64,000 nt of DNA from Macrothele yani (lineage: Eukaryota > Arthropoda > Arachnida > Araneae > Macrothelidae), in assembly GCA_039090855.1 (NCBI GenBank), contig CM076997.1:159990709-160054708 (forward strand), read 5' to 3'. The notes beneath the pieces are model-generated. The model was not told the origin of the DNA. It saw only the letters and a program-made list of their open reading frames with translations, and did no database searches. Position 1 is the first letter of the stretch. The number at the start of each line of letters is the position of its first letter. Shown here one piece after another: positions 11,575 to 23,512 of the stretch. Position numbers and translations under genes: made by a program.

Positions 11575-11745
11575 ATGGAGTGTCAGTTAGTGAGGAATGA
11601 ACATTTCCGACATCTGCTCCTCTACGAGTTTAACAAGGGATCTACAGCCTCCGAGGCTGCTCGACAAATTTGTGCTGTGTATGGGGAGGATGCTATTGCT
11701 CCCAGGACAACAGTAAATGGTCTGCCTCAGAGGATGTTAAACGGT
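11575..11745 (+). pseudogene. mariner transposase N-terminal fragment
   Basis: The frame opens with MECQLVRNEHFRHLLL and YEFNKGSTASEAARQICAVY, then GEDAIAPRTTV. This is the HTH N-terminus of mariner transposases of the SETMAR-like group (phe-rich helix, then a Gly-Ser-Thr-Ala turn). After about 55 residues the family resemblance is lost, so about 85% of the gene is missing. No inverted ends are seen. Confidence 0.65.
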
Positions 11746-13077
11746 CAGTTATGCCATACTAAAAAGTGCAAGGAGGCGAAATATCTCAATCCCCCAAAAT
11801 AGAATAAAACCAAAATTTTCAGTAAAAATGGCACCGTTGAGTTAATTGCTATGAAGTGAAAAAGCAGAGGTTCTTCGTGATAAATCCCACGACACATTGA
11901 CGTGCATGATGCGCTGTGACAAAGATAACCAATAAATAAACGTAACACTTGATTCGATCAAAGCATACAAATTAGAAAAACAACACAAATTAGAATAAAA
12001 TAACAAGTTAGTAAAATCATGCAATGCATTGATTATGATACACTTTCCAACATACCAGAAATCATTACTCAAGTTATCACTCAAGTTATGAGGATAATGG
12101 CTGTGGAATAAATCTCGGTCCTGTACCCTGACCTTTGATCCCATTTCGATGATATTCAACAGAATTGGTTCAGTATACCTCCGAAATAACATGATAAAGT
12201 TTTGTCGCAATCGAAACAATTATACGTACGTTATGATGCATAAAGGCTATCGAATAGATCCCGCTCCTGTGTCCTAACCTTTGACTCCATTTCGCCCATT
12301 TTCTACAGAATTCGTCCCCAGGCAGGCCCCTACAACATACTAACATTTTATCCAAATCGAAGCATTTTTACGTAAGTTATGACGCATAATGGCGATGGAA
12401 GTGATTCCGCTCCTATGTCGTGACCTTTTACCCCATTCCGCCCATTTTCAATAGGGTTTGTCCCCAGGTGGTCCCCTACCACATACTAAAATTTATTTTG
12501 AAATCGAACCTTTTTTACGTTAGTTATGACGCATAAGAGTAGTGGAATGGATCCCGCTCCTAAGTATGTCCTGACCTTTGACCCATTTCGTTCACTTTCA
12601 ATAGGGTTCCTTCCCAGGTGTTCCCCTACCACATACTAAAATTTAATCGAAATTGAACGATTTTTACGCGAGTTATCGTGCGGACGAACATACGCACACA
12701 ACGCGTGACGTAATGAGGCAGATGGGAATCGCGACCATCTGCTCGCAAGAGTGTGACGTCATAAAACTTTAATAGGATCCACACACAACGCGTGACGTAA
12801 TGAGACAGATGGCGTGACTGCGCGCCAACATCTGAATCGCGAGACTATGACGTCATAATATTTCTAAGCATGGATAACTTTAATGGGACGACTCCATGAC
12901 ACTAAAAACTTGGTAATTCGGAGTGGTTATTTAACCCACTAAACGAATTTTCATAAAGTCGAGATCAAGCTAAATCGATTTTTAGTACCAGAAAACGGTA
13001 GGTTAACGACATTCATCAAAATTCTTGGAGCCGTTTTCAAAATAAAATTTACATACATACAAGAACTTCTCCTTTAA

Positions 13078-13681
13078 GGTGAACGTCAAGTAATTTTGCT
13101 TCCTGTACTTCGAATGGAAACATTTCTGTACACATTTTTTTCCCAATTAAAGCGTTCCCAAGGACGGAAATTTGAACATCGATTAAAATATCTTCATTTT
13201 ATAACTTCGAATACTTAATATTTTCTAAAACATAACCATAATTATGCAATACAACATTTGTTTGTCTACTGATGCCATGAAAGTACAGGTCGCGCCATCT
13301 TTTTTCTGGACAATTAATGCGTTCCCAAGGATGAAAATTTGAACATCAATTAAAATAGCTTCATTTTATAACTTGGAATATTTAATATTCTCTAAAACAT
13401 AACCGTGGTTATGTAATCCAACATTTGCTTGTCTACTGACGTCATCAAAGTACAGGTCGCGCCATCCTTTTTCTGGTTTCAACACAACCAAAGGAAAAGT
13501 TATCGATTTTTAATATAATTATGGTTATGTTTTAGAAAATATTAAGTATTCCATGATATAATATGTAGTTATTTTAATCGATGTTCAAATTTTCATTCTT
13601 GGGAAAACATTATTTGTGAAGGAAATGTGTACAAAGTTTTTCCATTGGAAGTATAGGAAGCAAAATTATTTGACGTCTACC
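13078..13681. mobile_element. TTAA-flanked MITE (left-arm copy)
   Basis: A 604-bp non-coding element is flanked by TTAA at 13074-13077 and 13682-13685. It begins GGTGAACGTCAAGTAATTTT and ends with the complement of GGTAGACGTCAAATAATTTT. The inverted ends run on for tens of bases, and the interior contains further inverted and direct copies of TAAAACATAACCATAATTAT and GGTCGCGCCATC. A TTAA target suggests mobilisation by a piggyBac-type transposase, but this is inference. Confidence 0.75.
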
Positions 13682-14205
13682 TTAATAATATGGGATAAGG
13701 GCGATGGAATGGATCCCAATTCTATGTCCCGACTTTTGACCCCATTTCGTCCATTTTCAACAGAGTTCGTCCCCAGGTGGTCCCCTATCACATACTAAAA
13801 TTTCATCGAAATCGAACCATTTTAGGCACGTTATGACGCATAATGGCAATGGTATGCATCCCGTTCTTATGTCCTGACCTTTGACCTCACTTCACCCATT
13901 TTGAATAGCCTTTGTCCCCAGGTTGTCCCCTACCACATAGTAAAATTTCCTTGAAATCGAACAATATTTACGCAAGTTATGACGCATAAGGGCAATGGAA
14001 TGGGTCCCGCTCCTACGTCGTGACATTTGACCCAATTTTTCCCATTTACAATAGGGTTCGCCCGTAGGTAGTTCCCTACCAAATCTTAAAATTTCATCGA
14101 AATTCAACAATTTTTACGCCAGTAATCGTGCGGACTGACGGACGGACAAAGCTGGAGCATATACGCTTCTTCAACCTACGATTAGAAAGCGTAAAAAACA
14201 GAGAT

Positions 14206-14854
14206 TATGTGACATTGGGTTGTGTGTAACACACAAACAAAAAAAATAAATAAATACCACAAGTTTCTATTTCAAACAAATATTTCCCGTAGACATATTA
14301 TACAAAATCTAGATACTATAGGATACTTTTTATTTATTTAACAAACATACAACTTGGGTGAACGCAAATTCGTGAGTGTGTGTCTGTGTGTGTGTGTGTG
14401 CGCGCGCGCGCGTTCATTAGAGAAGAGAAAATGTCATCCCCTTTAGCACAGGATTGTCGAATCGACGTCGATGTTTGGTTACCGGGTCAATATTACGTCG
14501 AGACATAATTTTCGACGTAAAATCGATGAGACGGGACATCAAGAAAAATAATTGCATTTAATTTCAGTATACATGTAGACGGTTTTATGCAATTTATCCC
14601 TTACGTTCCACTAAGTCGAATAATCGATGTTTTTTATGCGATCTGTAAGCATAGCGCGTATGCGCCTTTGAAACCATTACGCCAAAGAAGCGTTTTGGAT
14701 GCTGGGGTGTTGGTCGGTTGTATTATTTCTATTGAAAGACGAGATTCTTATTTACTTGTCTCCTTTTTCGCCGGTAAGTTTTTCTTTCTTTTTTTAATTT
14801 TTGCTTAAGTATGTTTATAAGAAGTTGAGTCTCGTCCCTTTCAGCAGAATTCCT
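14206..14854. other. central spacer of the palindrome, with (TG)n(CG)n tract
   Basis: About 650 bases are not shared between the arms. The spacer contains an alternating TGTG...CGCG tract at about 14375-14412, which could adopt Z-DNA, and ATAAATAAATA runs. A 73-codon frame at 14587 has no recognised domain. CGCCGGTAAGTTTTT near 14770 resembles a 5' splice site, but no exon could be supported. Confidence 0.45.
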
Positions 14855-15515
14855 TTTTTACGCTTTTCAACCGTAGGTTGAAGAAGTGTATATGCTCCAG
14901 CTTTGTCCGTCCGTCCGTCCGCACGATAACTGGCGTAAAAATTTTTCGATTTCGATGAAATTTTAGTATGTGGTAGGGGACCACCTGGTGACGAACCCTA
15001 TTGAAAATTTGACAACTGGGGTCAAAGGTCACGACGTAGGAGCGGAATCATTCCATTGCCTTTATGCACCATAACTTGCGTAAATATGGTTCGATTTCAA
15101 TGAAACTTTACTATGTAGTAGGGGACAACCTAGGGACAAAATCTAATGAAAATGGAACAAAGGGAGTCAAAGGTCACGACGTAGGAGCGGGATCATTCCA
15201 TTGCCCTTATGCGTCATAACTTGCGTAAATATGGTTCGATTTCAATGAAAGTTTGCTATGTGGTAGGAGACCGCCTGGGGACGAACCCTGTTCAAAATGG
15301 GTGAAGTGGGGTTAAAGGTCAGGACATAAGATCGGGATGCATTCCGTTGCCTTTATGCGTCATAACTTGCGTAAAAATGGTTCGATTTCGATGAAATTTC
15401 AGTATGTAGTAGGGGACCACCTGGGGACGAACCCTATTGAAAATGGACGAAATGTGGTCAAAGGTCAGGACATAGGATTGCGATCCTTTCCATTGCCCTT
15501 ATCCCATATTATTAA

Positions 15516-16099
15516 GGTGGACGTCAAGTAATTTTGCTTTCTATACTTCCAATGGAAAAAGTTTTGTACACATTTCAAAGATGAAAATTTTAACATCGAT
15601 TAAAATAACTTCATATTATAACTTGGAAAACTTAATATGTTCTAAAACATAACCATAATCATATTAAAAATCAATAACTTTTCCTTTGGTGGTGTTGAAA
15701 CCAGAGAAAAGATGGCGCGACCTGTACTTCGATGACGTCAGTGGACAAAAAAATGTTGGATTGCATAATTACGGTTATGGTTTAGAAAATATTAAGTATT
15801 CCAAGTTATGAAATGAAGCTATTTTAATCAATGTTCAAATTTTTATCCTTGTGAACGCATTATTTGTCCAGAAAAAAGATGGCGCGACCTGTGTTTTCAT
15901 GACGTCAGTAGACAAACAAATGTTGAATTGCATAATTATAGTTATGTTTCAGAAAATATTAAGTATTGCAAGTTATAAAATGAAGATATTTTAATCGATG
16001 TTCAAATTTTCATCCTTGGGAACGCATTAATTGTGAAAAAAATGTGTACAGAAGTTTTTCCATTGGAAGTATAGGAAGCAAAATTACTTGACATCTACC
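15516..16099. mobile_element. TTAA-flanked MITE (right-arm copy)
   Basis: The counterpart of the left-arm MITE, flanked by TTAA at 15512-15515 and 16100-16103. It begins GGTGGACGTCAAGTAATTTT and ends with the complement of GGTAGATGTCAAGTAATTTT. It sits at the matching position of the opposite arm. Confidence 0.78.
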
Positions 16100-17271
16100 T
16101 TAAAGTAGCAATTCTTGTACGTATGTATGTATGTATGTACATTTTATTTTGAAAACGGCTCTAAGAATTTTGATGAAAGTCGTTAACCTACCGTTTTCTG
16201 GTACTAGAAGTCGATTTAGCATGATCTCGACTTTAGGAGAATTCGTTCAGTGGGTTAAATTACCACCCCGAATTAAAACGTTTTTAGTGATTGCGTTGTT
16301 CCATTATTCCATTAATGTTACCAATGCTTAGAAATCTTATGACGTCACAATTTCACGTTTGAGAATGTTGGCGCGCGGTCACGCCATCTGTCTCATTACG
16401 TCACGCGTTGTGTGTGGATCCTATTAAAGTTTAGTGACGTCACACTTTTGCGAGCAGATGGTCCCGATTCCCATCTGGCTCATTACGTCACGCGTTGTGT
16501 GCGTATGTCCGTCCGCACGATAACTCGCGTAACAATCGTTCGATTTCGATGAAATTTTAGTATGTGGTAGGGGATCACTTGGGAAGGTACCCTATTTAAA
16601 GTGAACGAAATTGGGTCAAAGGTCAGTACATAGGAGCGGGATCCATTCCACTGCTGTTATGCGCCATAACTAACGTGAAAATGGTTCGATTTCGATTAAA
16701 TTTTAGTATGTGGTAGAAGACAACCTAGCGACAAACCTTATTGAAAATAGGCGAAATGAGGTCAAAGGTCAGGACATAGAAGCGGAATCACTTCCATCGC
16801 CATTATGCGTCATAACGTACGTAAAAATGCTTCGATTTTTAATGAAATATTAGTATGTTGTAGGGTCTTGCCTGGAGACGAATTCTATTGAAAATGGGCG
16901 AAATGGTGTCAAAGGTTAGGACACAGGAGCGGGATCTATTCCATAGCCCTTATGCATCATAACTTACGTAAAAATGCTTCGATTGTGACAAAACGTTATC
17001 ATGTTATTTCGGAGGTATACTAAACCGGTTCTGTTGAATATCATCGAAATGGAATCAAAGGTCAGGGCACAGGACCGAGATTTATTCCACAGCCATTATT
17101 CTTATAACTTGAGTGATAACTTGAGTAATGATTTCTGGTATGTTTGAAAGCGTATTATAATCAGTGCATTGCATGATTTTACTAACTTGTTAAGATATAC
17201 AATTTGTACCTACTCATATCCCAATTAGGGATAGGCCTAGCACAATGCTGATAGATCATCAAAAATTCTGT

Positions 17272-17640
17272 GCCGCCCTGGTGGCGCAGTGTTCTAAGCT
17301 ATGAAGAAATTAACTTGTGCACCAAAAGCCATTAAATTGAAAACAATTGCCGTCTCCTGCACGATACACTTTAATGATAAAAAACAACTATGTACAATTT
17401 AAATAAGTATATGTTTAAGACCTTTCAACACCGTAACGGTGTCATCTTCAGCAATGGCATATGACCATTCGTCCGGGAAGGGTCCGAGCTCGAATCCCGG
17501 TGAGGCATGGATGTTGTGTTTGTCTTACGGCACTGGCTCTCTCCCTTCCCTGGAGTCAGAGGCCCTAAATTGATGGTGGGCGACTGCCTATAGCGAATTG
17601 ATTTGCTCACGGTGGTCGTTAAACCTCCAATTCCCCCCCC
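17272..17640 (+). mobile_element. tRNA-derived SINE (family A), interrupted
   Basis: The head starts GCCGCCCTGGTGGCGCAGTG at about 17272 and stops at GCTATG (17298-17303). The SINE resumes at GCAATGGCATATGACC (17451), with a B box CTCGAATCC, the normal body and CCTCCAA at about 17630, then a C run. About 147 bases (17304-17450) have been inserted between the A and B boxes, flanked by an imperfect GCNATG repeat. The insert contains the hairpin ACACCG-TAA-CGGTGT at 17428-17442. Confidence 0.8.
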
Positions 17641-17644
17641 CCCA

Positions 17645-18540
17645 ACCCCCCAGGTATATCCTTTCATAGCCATGGTATTCCCTTCTATAGTGGCTTCTTT
17701 CAGAAGAATAATGCGCTGCGCTACACTGTCCGGATTGTTCGAAAATGGTTTACAGAATATGAGGAAGTATACCGTAAAGCCTTTTTCGTGTGCGATATTG
17801 GCGTTACGCTATGTCTGAAAGCATGTCTAAGGAAATGTTAAACTAAATGAGAATACGATGCAATAGCTCCTAATTAAGCGTTTACAGCCAGGCGAAACAT
17901 AAACATAAGTTAGATTACGCACACCTTTTATTGGTCCAGCAGATCGAGGACATCCACAACATAGCCACTACAAGTTGTAAATTTCACATTGATCCTAACA
18001 GGGTTCGAACATCTCACACACACACATACACTAAGCAACTGCTGTATCGTCCTTTTCATCTATCGTTCTTATCACATTCATATGTCACTCACTCTGACCT
18101 CAATTGTGTTGCCAACCTCATTCTTGTGAGAGAGAAGATATCACGTTAAGTTTGGAAAGTGTAAAGGAGAACAAACTCAAATTTACATAGGAAAAGGAAC
18201 TAAAAGTAAAAGTTATTTTAGAATATACGCCACAGAAGGCTTATACAGGTATTGTCCTGGCATCCAAATTTCTCAGATATCAATCCAATCGAGCATCTGT
18301 GGTTTGTATCGTAATAGCAAACCAGATCTGCGGCGGCTGATCCACGTAACTTACAAATGGTTAAAGTATTTGCTGGTAACGTGTTCGTAAGAGATACCAC
18401 AAAACAGTCTTTAAAATTTTTAGCATCTAAGCTTCGCTGGGTAAAGCTTTTTGGACGGAGCGCGGAGGACCAACATAATGTTAGGCAGGTGGACATAATA
18501 TTTTGGCTCTTTGGTGTATATAAAGTCAGCTATTAATTTT
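17645..18540 (+). pseudogene. Tc1-like transposase remnant in two blocks
   Basis: Block one (about 17645-17815) reads YPFIAMVFPS, then ...MRCATLSGLFENG... in broken frames. It aligns with the part of Tc1-like transposases around the second catalytic D (FIAMVFP..FFQ.DNAPCHT). Block two (about 18240-18540) reads VLSWHPNFSDINPIEHLWF and then ...RSAAADPRNL..., the third-motif region with its Glu followed by the C-terminal tail. About 430 unrelated bases separate the blocks. It appears to be the same subfamily as the remnant at 23.2-26.7 kb. No inverted ends were found. Confidence 0.65.
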
Positions 18541-18904
18541 TAAACCCTTTACAAAACATTACTACTTTTTCTTGGTCTATGTTCTTAAAAATGCAGCTGT
18601 TGAAGGTAGAATAGGTAAAAAAGTGGTTTACAACTATGTAGGTACAACTACGGTAAGTGAAACCGTCTGCATCCCTGTGAACAAACTTAAACTGAAATTT
18701 AAAAACTGAAAATTTCATTAGCGAAATGAAATATGTAAATGTCTAAAAAGGAAACATTTCATTAACAAAATATGTCAAACTTCACAGAGCACACAGCGAG
18801 TTTCTAAACATCTATAAAATGATCCAAAATTGTCTCATCTGTGAACAAGATTCAGTCAAGAATAGACCTTTCAAACATGAATTAAATCCAAGACTATGGA
18901 AACT
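18541..18904. other. AT-rich spacer
   Basis: No supported feature. Confidence 0.35.
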
Positions 18905-20125
18905 TTTTAAATCATTGCTGGATGGAGGTCTCCCCAAGTCTCTTCCACAACTTTCTGCCTCGAGCTAGTCTCATCGATGTCACACCGATATGTTTTAGAA
19001 TTTCATCCACCCATCTTCTCTATGGTACCTTCTGAGTCATTTCCAGCCACTTAGAATCTAGTCTAGTATTTCAATTGTACAACGGAGGTCAGTTCTTCTA
19101 GCAAATATCTCCAGCTCATTGACATTTCAGAGATTTCACCCTAATCATGATGTCAACAACTCTTGTCATTTCCGTGATCCATGAGTTCCTCTTCCTATCT
19201 TTCCTGGTTATACCAAGCACGTATATCTCCACGCTTCTTTGAGTTGTCTGAAGCCTCTGAATTTCTCTTTTAAATGCATACTTCCAGTTCTTAGTTATGG
19301 ATCAGATCTATCTCTGATCCATAACTAAGAACTGGAAGTATGCATTGCCTAAAAACTCTTCTTTTAAAACAATGGTAAATTGCTCTTCAAAATGCACTGT
19401 GTCATCCAAATTCTATTCACCTATGAATTCCTTCCTCGATGTGGCTCTTTCTTGATATATGTTGTCCAAGGTAAATATATAGGAATCAGTTACTTCTAAA
19501 TTTGCTCGATCAGTCACAAAATATGCCTTTCTTGTAAAAACATTTTACATCAATTTTGTTTTCAATAAATTCATTTCAAAAGGCCCACTTCTTTACTCTT
19601 GCTAGCAAGTAACAGGCACATACTCCGCAATTCTAAGGGTACACCTGGAAAAATGAATTTTTTGTTAGCAAAACGAAGGTTACAGTTGAATACTCTCCAT
19701 TAGTTTTCATCTCCTTGTATTCTCAGTTCATTGATTGAAAAATATTCTGAAATGTGGTATTTAAGACCTTGGGAGACATAGTGGCACATTTTCTTACTCG
19801 CTTTCCAGTCTTTGTAGGTGCTGAGCCCTCAAAAAGTGGAGTTTTCGCACTTTCACTTTCGAAGATGTTATTAATAATATAAACGTATGCATTTTCTGTG
19901 CTGCAAGATTTCGGAATATATGACACTTTACTGAATCTGATGCCCTCCCATAATCAATAAAATCAGCACGTAACAGAAATTCCTTCTTCGTCGTTATTTC
20001 ACTTATGTAGTTCTCCCAGTACATCGATATGATCTATAGTTGCCTATCCACTTCTGAATCCGGCTTGTTCTCTTAGTTGAGCCATGCCCAGTGTTTCATT
20101 CATGCGATGTAAAATGTTACACGGC
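18905..20125 (-). pseudogene. RTE-type reverse transcriptase relic
   Basis: Read on the reverse strand, this matches the C-terminal two thirds of the RTE gene at 39652-41472. Matching parts include the TAGATCATATC segment, the catalytic motif (DFIDYGRASDSVK for FIDYEKAFDSVK), AYVYIINNIFESESAKT, KRVRKCATMSPKVLN (for GVRQGDTISPKLFN), AAATTCAGAGGC..CAGACAACTCAAAG, and the final CATCCACCCATC region. The FADD block is missing or unrecognisable, and many frameshifts and stops are present. This is an old, 5'-truncated copy. Confidence 0.82.
19273..19346. repeat. perfect 34-bp inverted repeat (hairpin)
   Basis: Arms 19273-19306 and 19313-19346 are exact reverse complements around a 6-base loop, TCTATC. 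The right arm is the expected RTE sequence (CCATAACTAAGAACTGGAAG). The left arm replaces the expected RTE bases after CTCTTTTA. A perfect hairpin inside a badly decayed gene points to a recent template-switch or inverted micro-duplication. Confidence 0.95.
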
Positions 20126-22690
20126 ACTAGCAGTGTTCCTGCCGAGTCTGCCGGTAACGGTGCTTGAGACCTGAAGTACAATTTAGTTGGCCACGGCACC
20201 AGGTGAGAATCTCAGGTGCACTGCTGCACTCAAAGATTCACACCAGAACATAAAAAATGAAAAGTTGAAGAATGACCCGAAGCATAAGGCTTGGGTGAAT
20301 CCACCTTGTGAACAAAATAACAACAACAAATAAAAAATAAAATAATCTAAAAAAAAAAAATGATACTTTGGGATCAGAGTTGTGATGAGGTTCACCCGCA
20401 ATCACCAATTCGTGACTGAGTGTAGTGGTCCGGATTTTACTCCGGTACATTCAATCCCCAACCAGCCAGTACAACACTCACTTTCGCAAATAACACATGA
20501 TTCTCAAATACACAACACAACATTTAATAACGTTCTGCGAGATTTAAACAGATACGGCGCTCTCTGGGCGTATAGACAATTGCCCCTCTTATGTGGGCAG
20601 CATACGGTGTCACACATTACTGTCGGAAGACACAAGCCGACTGAGTCTCCACCGGACTATCTGAACAAGAGATACTACTCGTTTACACACTAAATAGAGC
20701 TGCAGGTGATATTCATGTACAATTGTTAGAGAATGAAAAAAAATTATATGCAAACGATCACATTAAAAATACTCGCGACACAAAATACACAAGCATGTTA
20801 ATTTGCGGTATAAGATTATAGGTGCGAAATACTGCCAAAGTTAATTAACTAAATCTAATAAGCATGCACATGCAGAACCCTGCCCTGCTGACGTTGGTCC
20901 TGAACCAAAGTTAAAAGAAACTGTCCTTGCCCAGCGGAATTTGTGGCCACACCTTCTCCCTTATTCATGTAAAAGAAATAATCAGGAAATGGGCCCTGTA
21001 AGAAATTGAAATCTGTATGTGCAGGTATTTCCTCTGAGGTTCAGTCACTCAGCATTACTGCATCTATGTCCATGCAGCTTTGGGTGTCGGGATGGCACAA
21101 GTTCGCAGATGTGCGAAGAAAGAAAAAGGAAATATTCATCTACTTACAGTTTCGTGACTTTGCTGTGCAAATCCGTTGTGCATCACATAATATCACTCGA
21201 CAAAAAAAACACGCACACAGACACTTGCACCATGTGGCAGCACCGATGATTCAACACTTCACTTTGACGCTTGATGTAAATGAAGCACACACTTAAAAAT
21301 GGTAATATCACGCCGCCCTTTGTTGCAATGATTAGAGTGCACACTGATCTATTCTCGTGACGATTTGAAGGTGGCCGTTAAGCAAAATAGGCCCTCTCAC
21401 ATCTGCAGTTGCGGTTTCCAAGATTGATTTTTGTGTTCCTGGGAAATGATATTTGTTGTCGTGAAGAAATAATTGTGAACGTCGACTGCTGGGAGAGTGG
21501 GACACATTCAATTCCGCTGCTGCTATAGTTGATTCCGTCCGTCGCTACCTTCCGTCCTTTTTGACCGTTCATTCCCAATTCAGTCAGTTCCTTTCCGTTC
21601 GCAAACCATCTATCTACCTACCCTGCCTGAGTACGCAGTTCAAATATGCCACTCGCAGGTTTCGTTTCCATTTTTTTTATCGAGTTGCGACCGCCAGCCC
21701 TGAGATTAATTTTCTCGGCCGAGCGAAATCAGACGTGCTTTTACCTTAAGCGTATATCGGCAACTCAACATTTCACCTGTATATTTGTTAGGTATCGAAG
21801 ACACCGCTCTTACGCTCATATTTTTCTTTCGACATGTTTTTATCCCGTCGCACTTACACGTAGTGGCTTCGCTGCTTACGTGACCACACACACGCACACA
21901 TGGGGCCTCGCTTCGCCCCGTAAGACAAGCGCATCTCTTCACTTCCTCCACAGTAGGGGATGAATGGGGGTGACGATTCCACACTGCAGTGGTTGGCATC
22001 CGAACCCGACTTTGCATGGCTTCGCTTCTCATTGGAATGACCACTGTCCACTCGCAGACTTCTTAATTCCCCTGTAACTTGGCTTTCATTAGTCCAAACA
22101 GTCGCTGATTTCCATTACGCTCCAGCCTAGAAATTTCTTCGTTATCACGCGGATTTAGGCATTCTGCTGTCTTTGTGGCAAACTGGCATCTCCAGCTGCC
22201 TCGAGTTGTCTCCATTTCTTACCAAATGCGGGGAGGTTTGCTGCTTCATTTTTCCCAATTCATTTTTTGCAGATCCAAGGCATCCAGCCTTTCACATCGG
22301 AGAGCGCACAGACAACTAACTTTCTTCCTTATTTTCACGCTAAGTGCGAAATCTTATTTTTCTGCACGGACCACACAGAGAGCAATTGTTCTCGAAAATG
22401 CCCCCAAACAATCGACGAATTTACGATTATTCGCTAAACCTTTCGTCCCCTATCTTCATTCATTTACTCAAGTGGACCCCTCTTCGAAAGGTACCATTCC
22501 GTGTTGCTTAGTTTCCCGTCAGCTGCGCCCTGATATTTATGACCTAACAGAGCTATTCTGAGACCACCCAGCCAGAGAGAGAATTCTTCGCCTCTTTTCT
22601 TTCCAAACCCCCAGATAAAACTTTATCTGCTGTTTACACTTTTAAACTCCAATCAAGCCTCGAACATAATTAATACTTAATTAATTTCAC
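20126..22690. other. long stretch without recognised gene
   Basis: Moderately GC-rich in parts (20900-22600) with several frames of 60-130 codons on both strands. None has a recognisable domain and they overlap one another. Part of it (leftward from 22743) may be an LTR; see the next entry. Confidence 0.35.
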
Positions 22691-22760
22691 ACATCAACCA
22701 CGCCCATTAATTACTAAATTAATGGCGGGTGTGGGTCGTAACATCGGCCCCTCCTCAAGA
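22691..22760 (-). other. possible LTR border with polypurine tract
   Basis: On the reverse strand a purine-rich run, GAGGAGGGGCCGA (22744-22757), immediately precedes TGTTACGACCCACACCCGCC (LTR-type TG start at 22743). This is the arrangement at the 3' LTR of Ty3/Gypsy-like retrotransposons. The LTR would run leftwards, but its other end and any pol gene could not be found. Confidence 0.38.
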
Positions 22761-23184
22761 AATCCAGAAGTCCTCTTCTGGGCCTATCGCTTTGCTCTTA
22801 TCAATTTCCAGAGCAACCATTGAGTGCTACCTTTTCCCACAGGTAGAAACAATTTAAAATGGCAAAAATATTGCGTTTCTTGCCTTCAAGAGCATTGGAG
22901 CGACTTCCCAATTATCCCGCAATTTTGTTAATTAATTTAGAGAACATCCGAAAGAAAAAACAACGTAAATGAGAAATAAATAAAAAAACTGAACTGTAAA
23001 AGAACATGTGAGCCTGCCGAACTGTGATTCCTAGCTGCCTCATACCATACGCGACATGGCGGACAAATTTTAGAGTTTTCTTCAGGTTTTAGGATGGGGG
23101 GGGGGGGGGGGTGTCCACTGTAACAAAAAGTACATTCGTGAATATTTTATAAAAAACTGATAGGAGGCTGATGGGTTTTATAAA
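22761..23184. other. spacer with G run
   Basis: No gene recognised. A run of 14 or more G lies near 23096-23110. Confidence 0.35.
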
Positions 23185-23512
23185 CACTGAACAGCCGAAA
23201 AATTATGGCCACCTGCATAATATAATGCTGGTGTTCCACGTGCCACCAAAACAGCTCTTACCTGCAAGGCATAGACGCTACAAGATTTCTAAAGGTGTCT
23301 TGTGATGTCTGGTACCAACACGTGACCAGAAAATTCTTTAATTCCTTGTGAGTTAGTACATGGTTGTAAGTTACGCCTCCGCAGACTGGATTTGCTGTTC
23401 CGACACAAACCATAGACGCTCGATTGGATTGATGTCAGAGGAATTTGCTGACCATATTAATACCTGGAAGTCTTCCTCATGTTCTGCAAATTATTTTCGA
23501 ACAGTCCAGGCA

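Larger units (their letters stand above)
12001..17192. mobile_element. giant palindromic (foldback-type) element, 5.2 kb
   Basis: The left arm (about 12001-14205) and right arm (about 14855-17192) are inverted copies of each other. The outer edges are TAACAAGTTAGTAAAATCAT at 12001 and its complement ending at 17192. The inner edges both carry AGCATATACnCTTCTTCAAC near repeated GTCC. Each arm consists mainly of direct units of about 145 bases (motifs ATGCGTCATAACTTGCG, GTATGTGGTAGGGGACC, GGTCAAAGGTCAGGACATAG) plus a unique segment with CGTCACGCGTTGTGTG and TGACGTCA-like sites. Each arm holds a TTAA MITE of about 0.6 kb at the same place. No transposase frame is present; the 60-75 codon frames inside just read the units. 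The structure is foldback-like (FB-type). The mobilising family is unknown. Confidence 0.85.

Noticed and set aside
17304..17450. Hammerhead ribozyme in the SINE insert (CTGAAGATGA..hairpin..GAAA on the reverse strand)
   Set aside because: The order of core-like elements is suggestive, but the core is not the canonical CTGATGA and the closing stems could not be found.
20900..22600. Host gene exons in the GC-richer region
   Set aside because: Frames of 60-130 codons overlap on both strands without recognisable domains, and no consistent splice-site chain was found.
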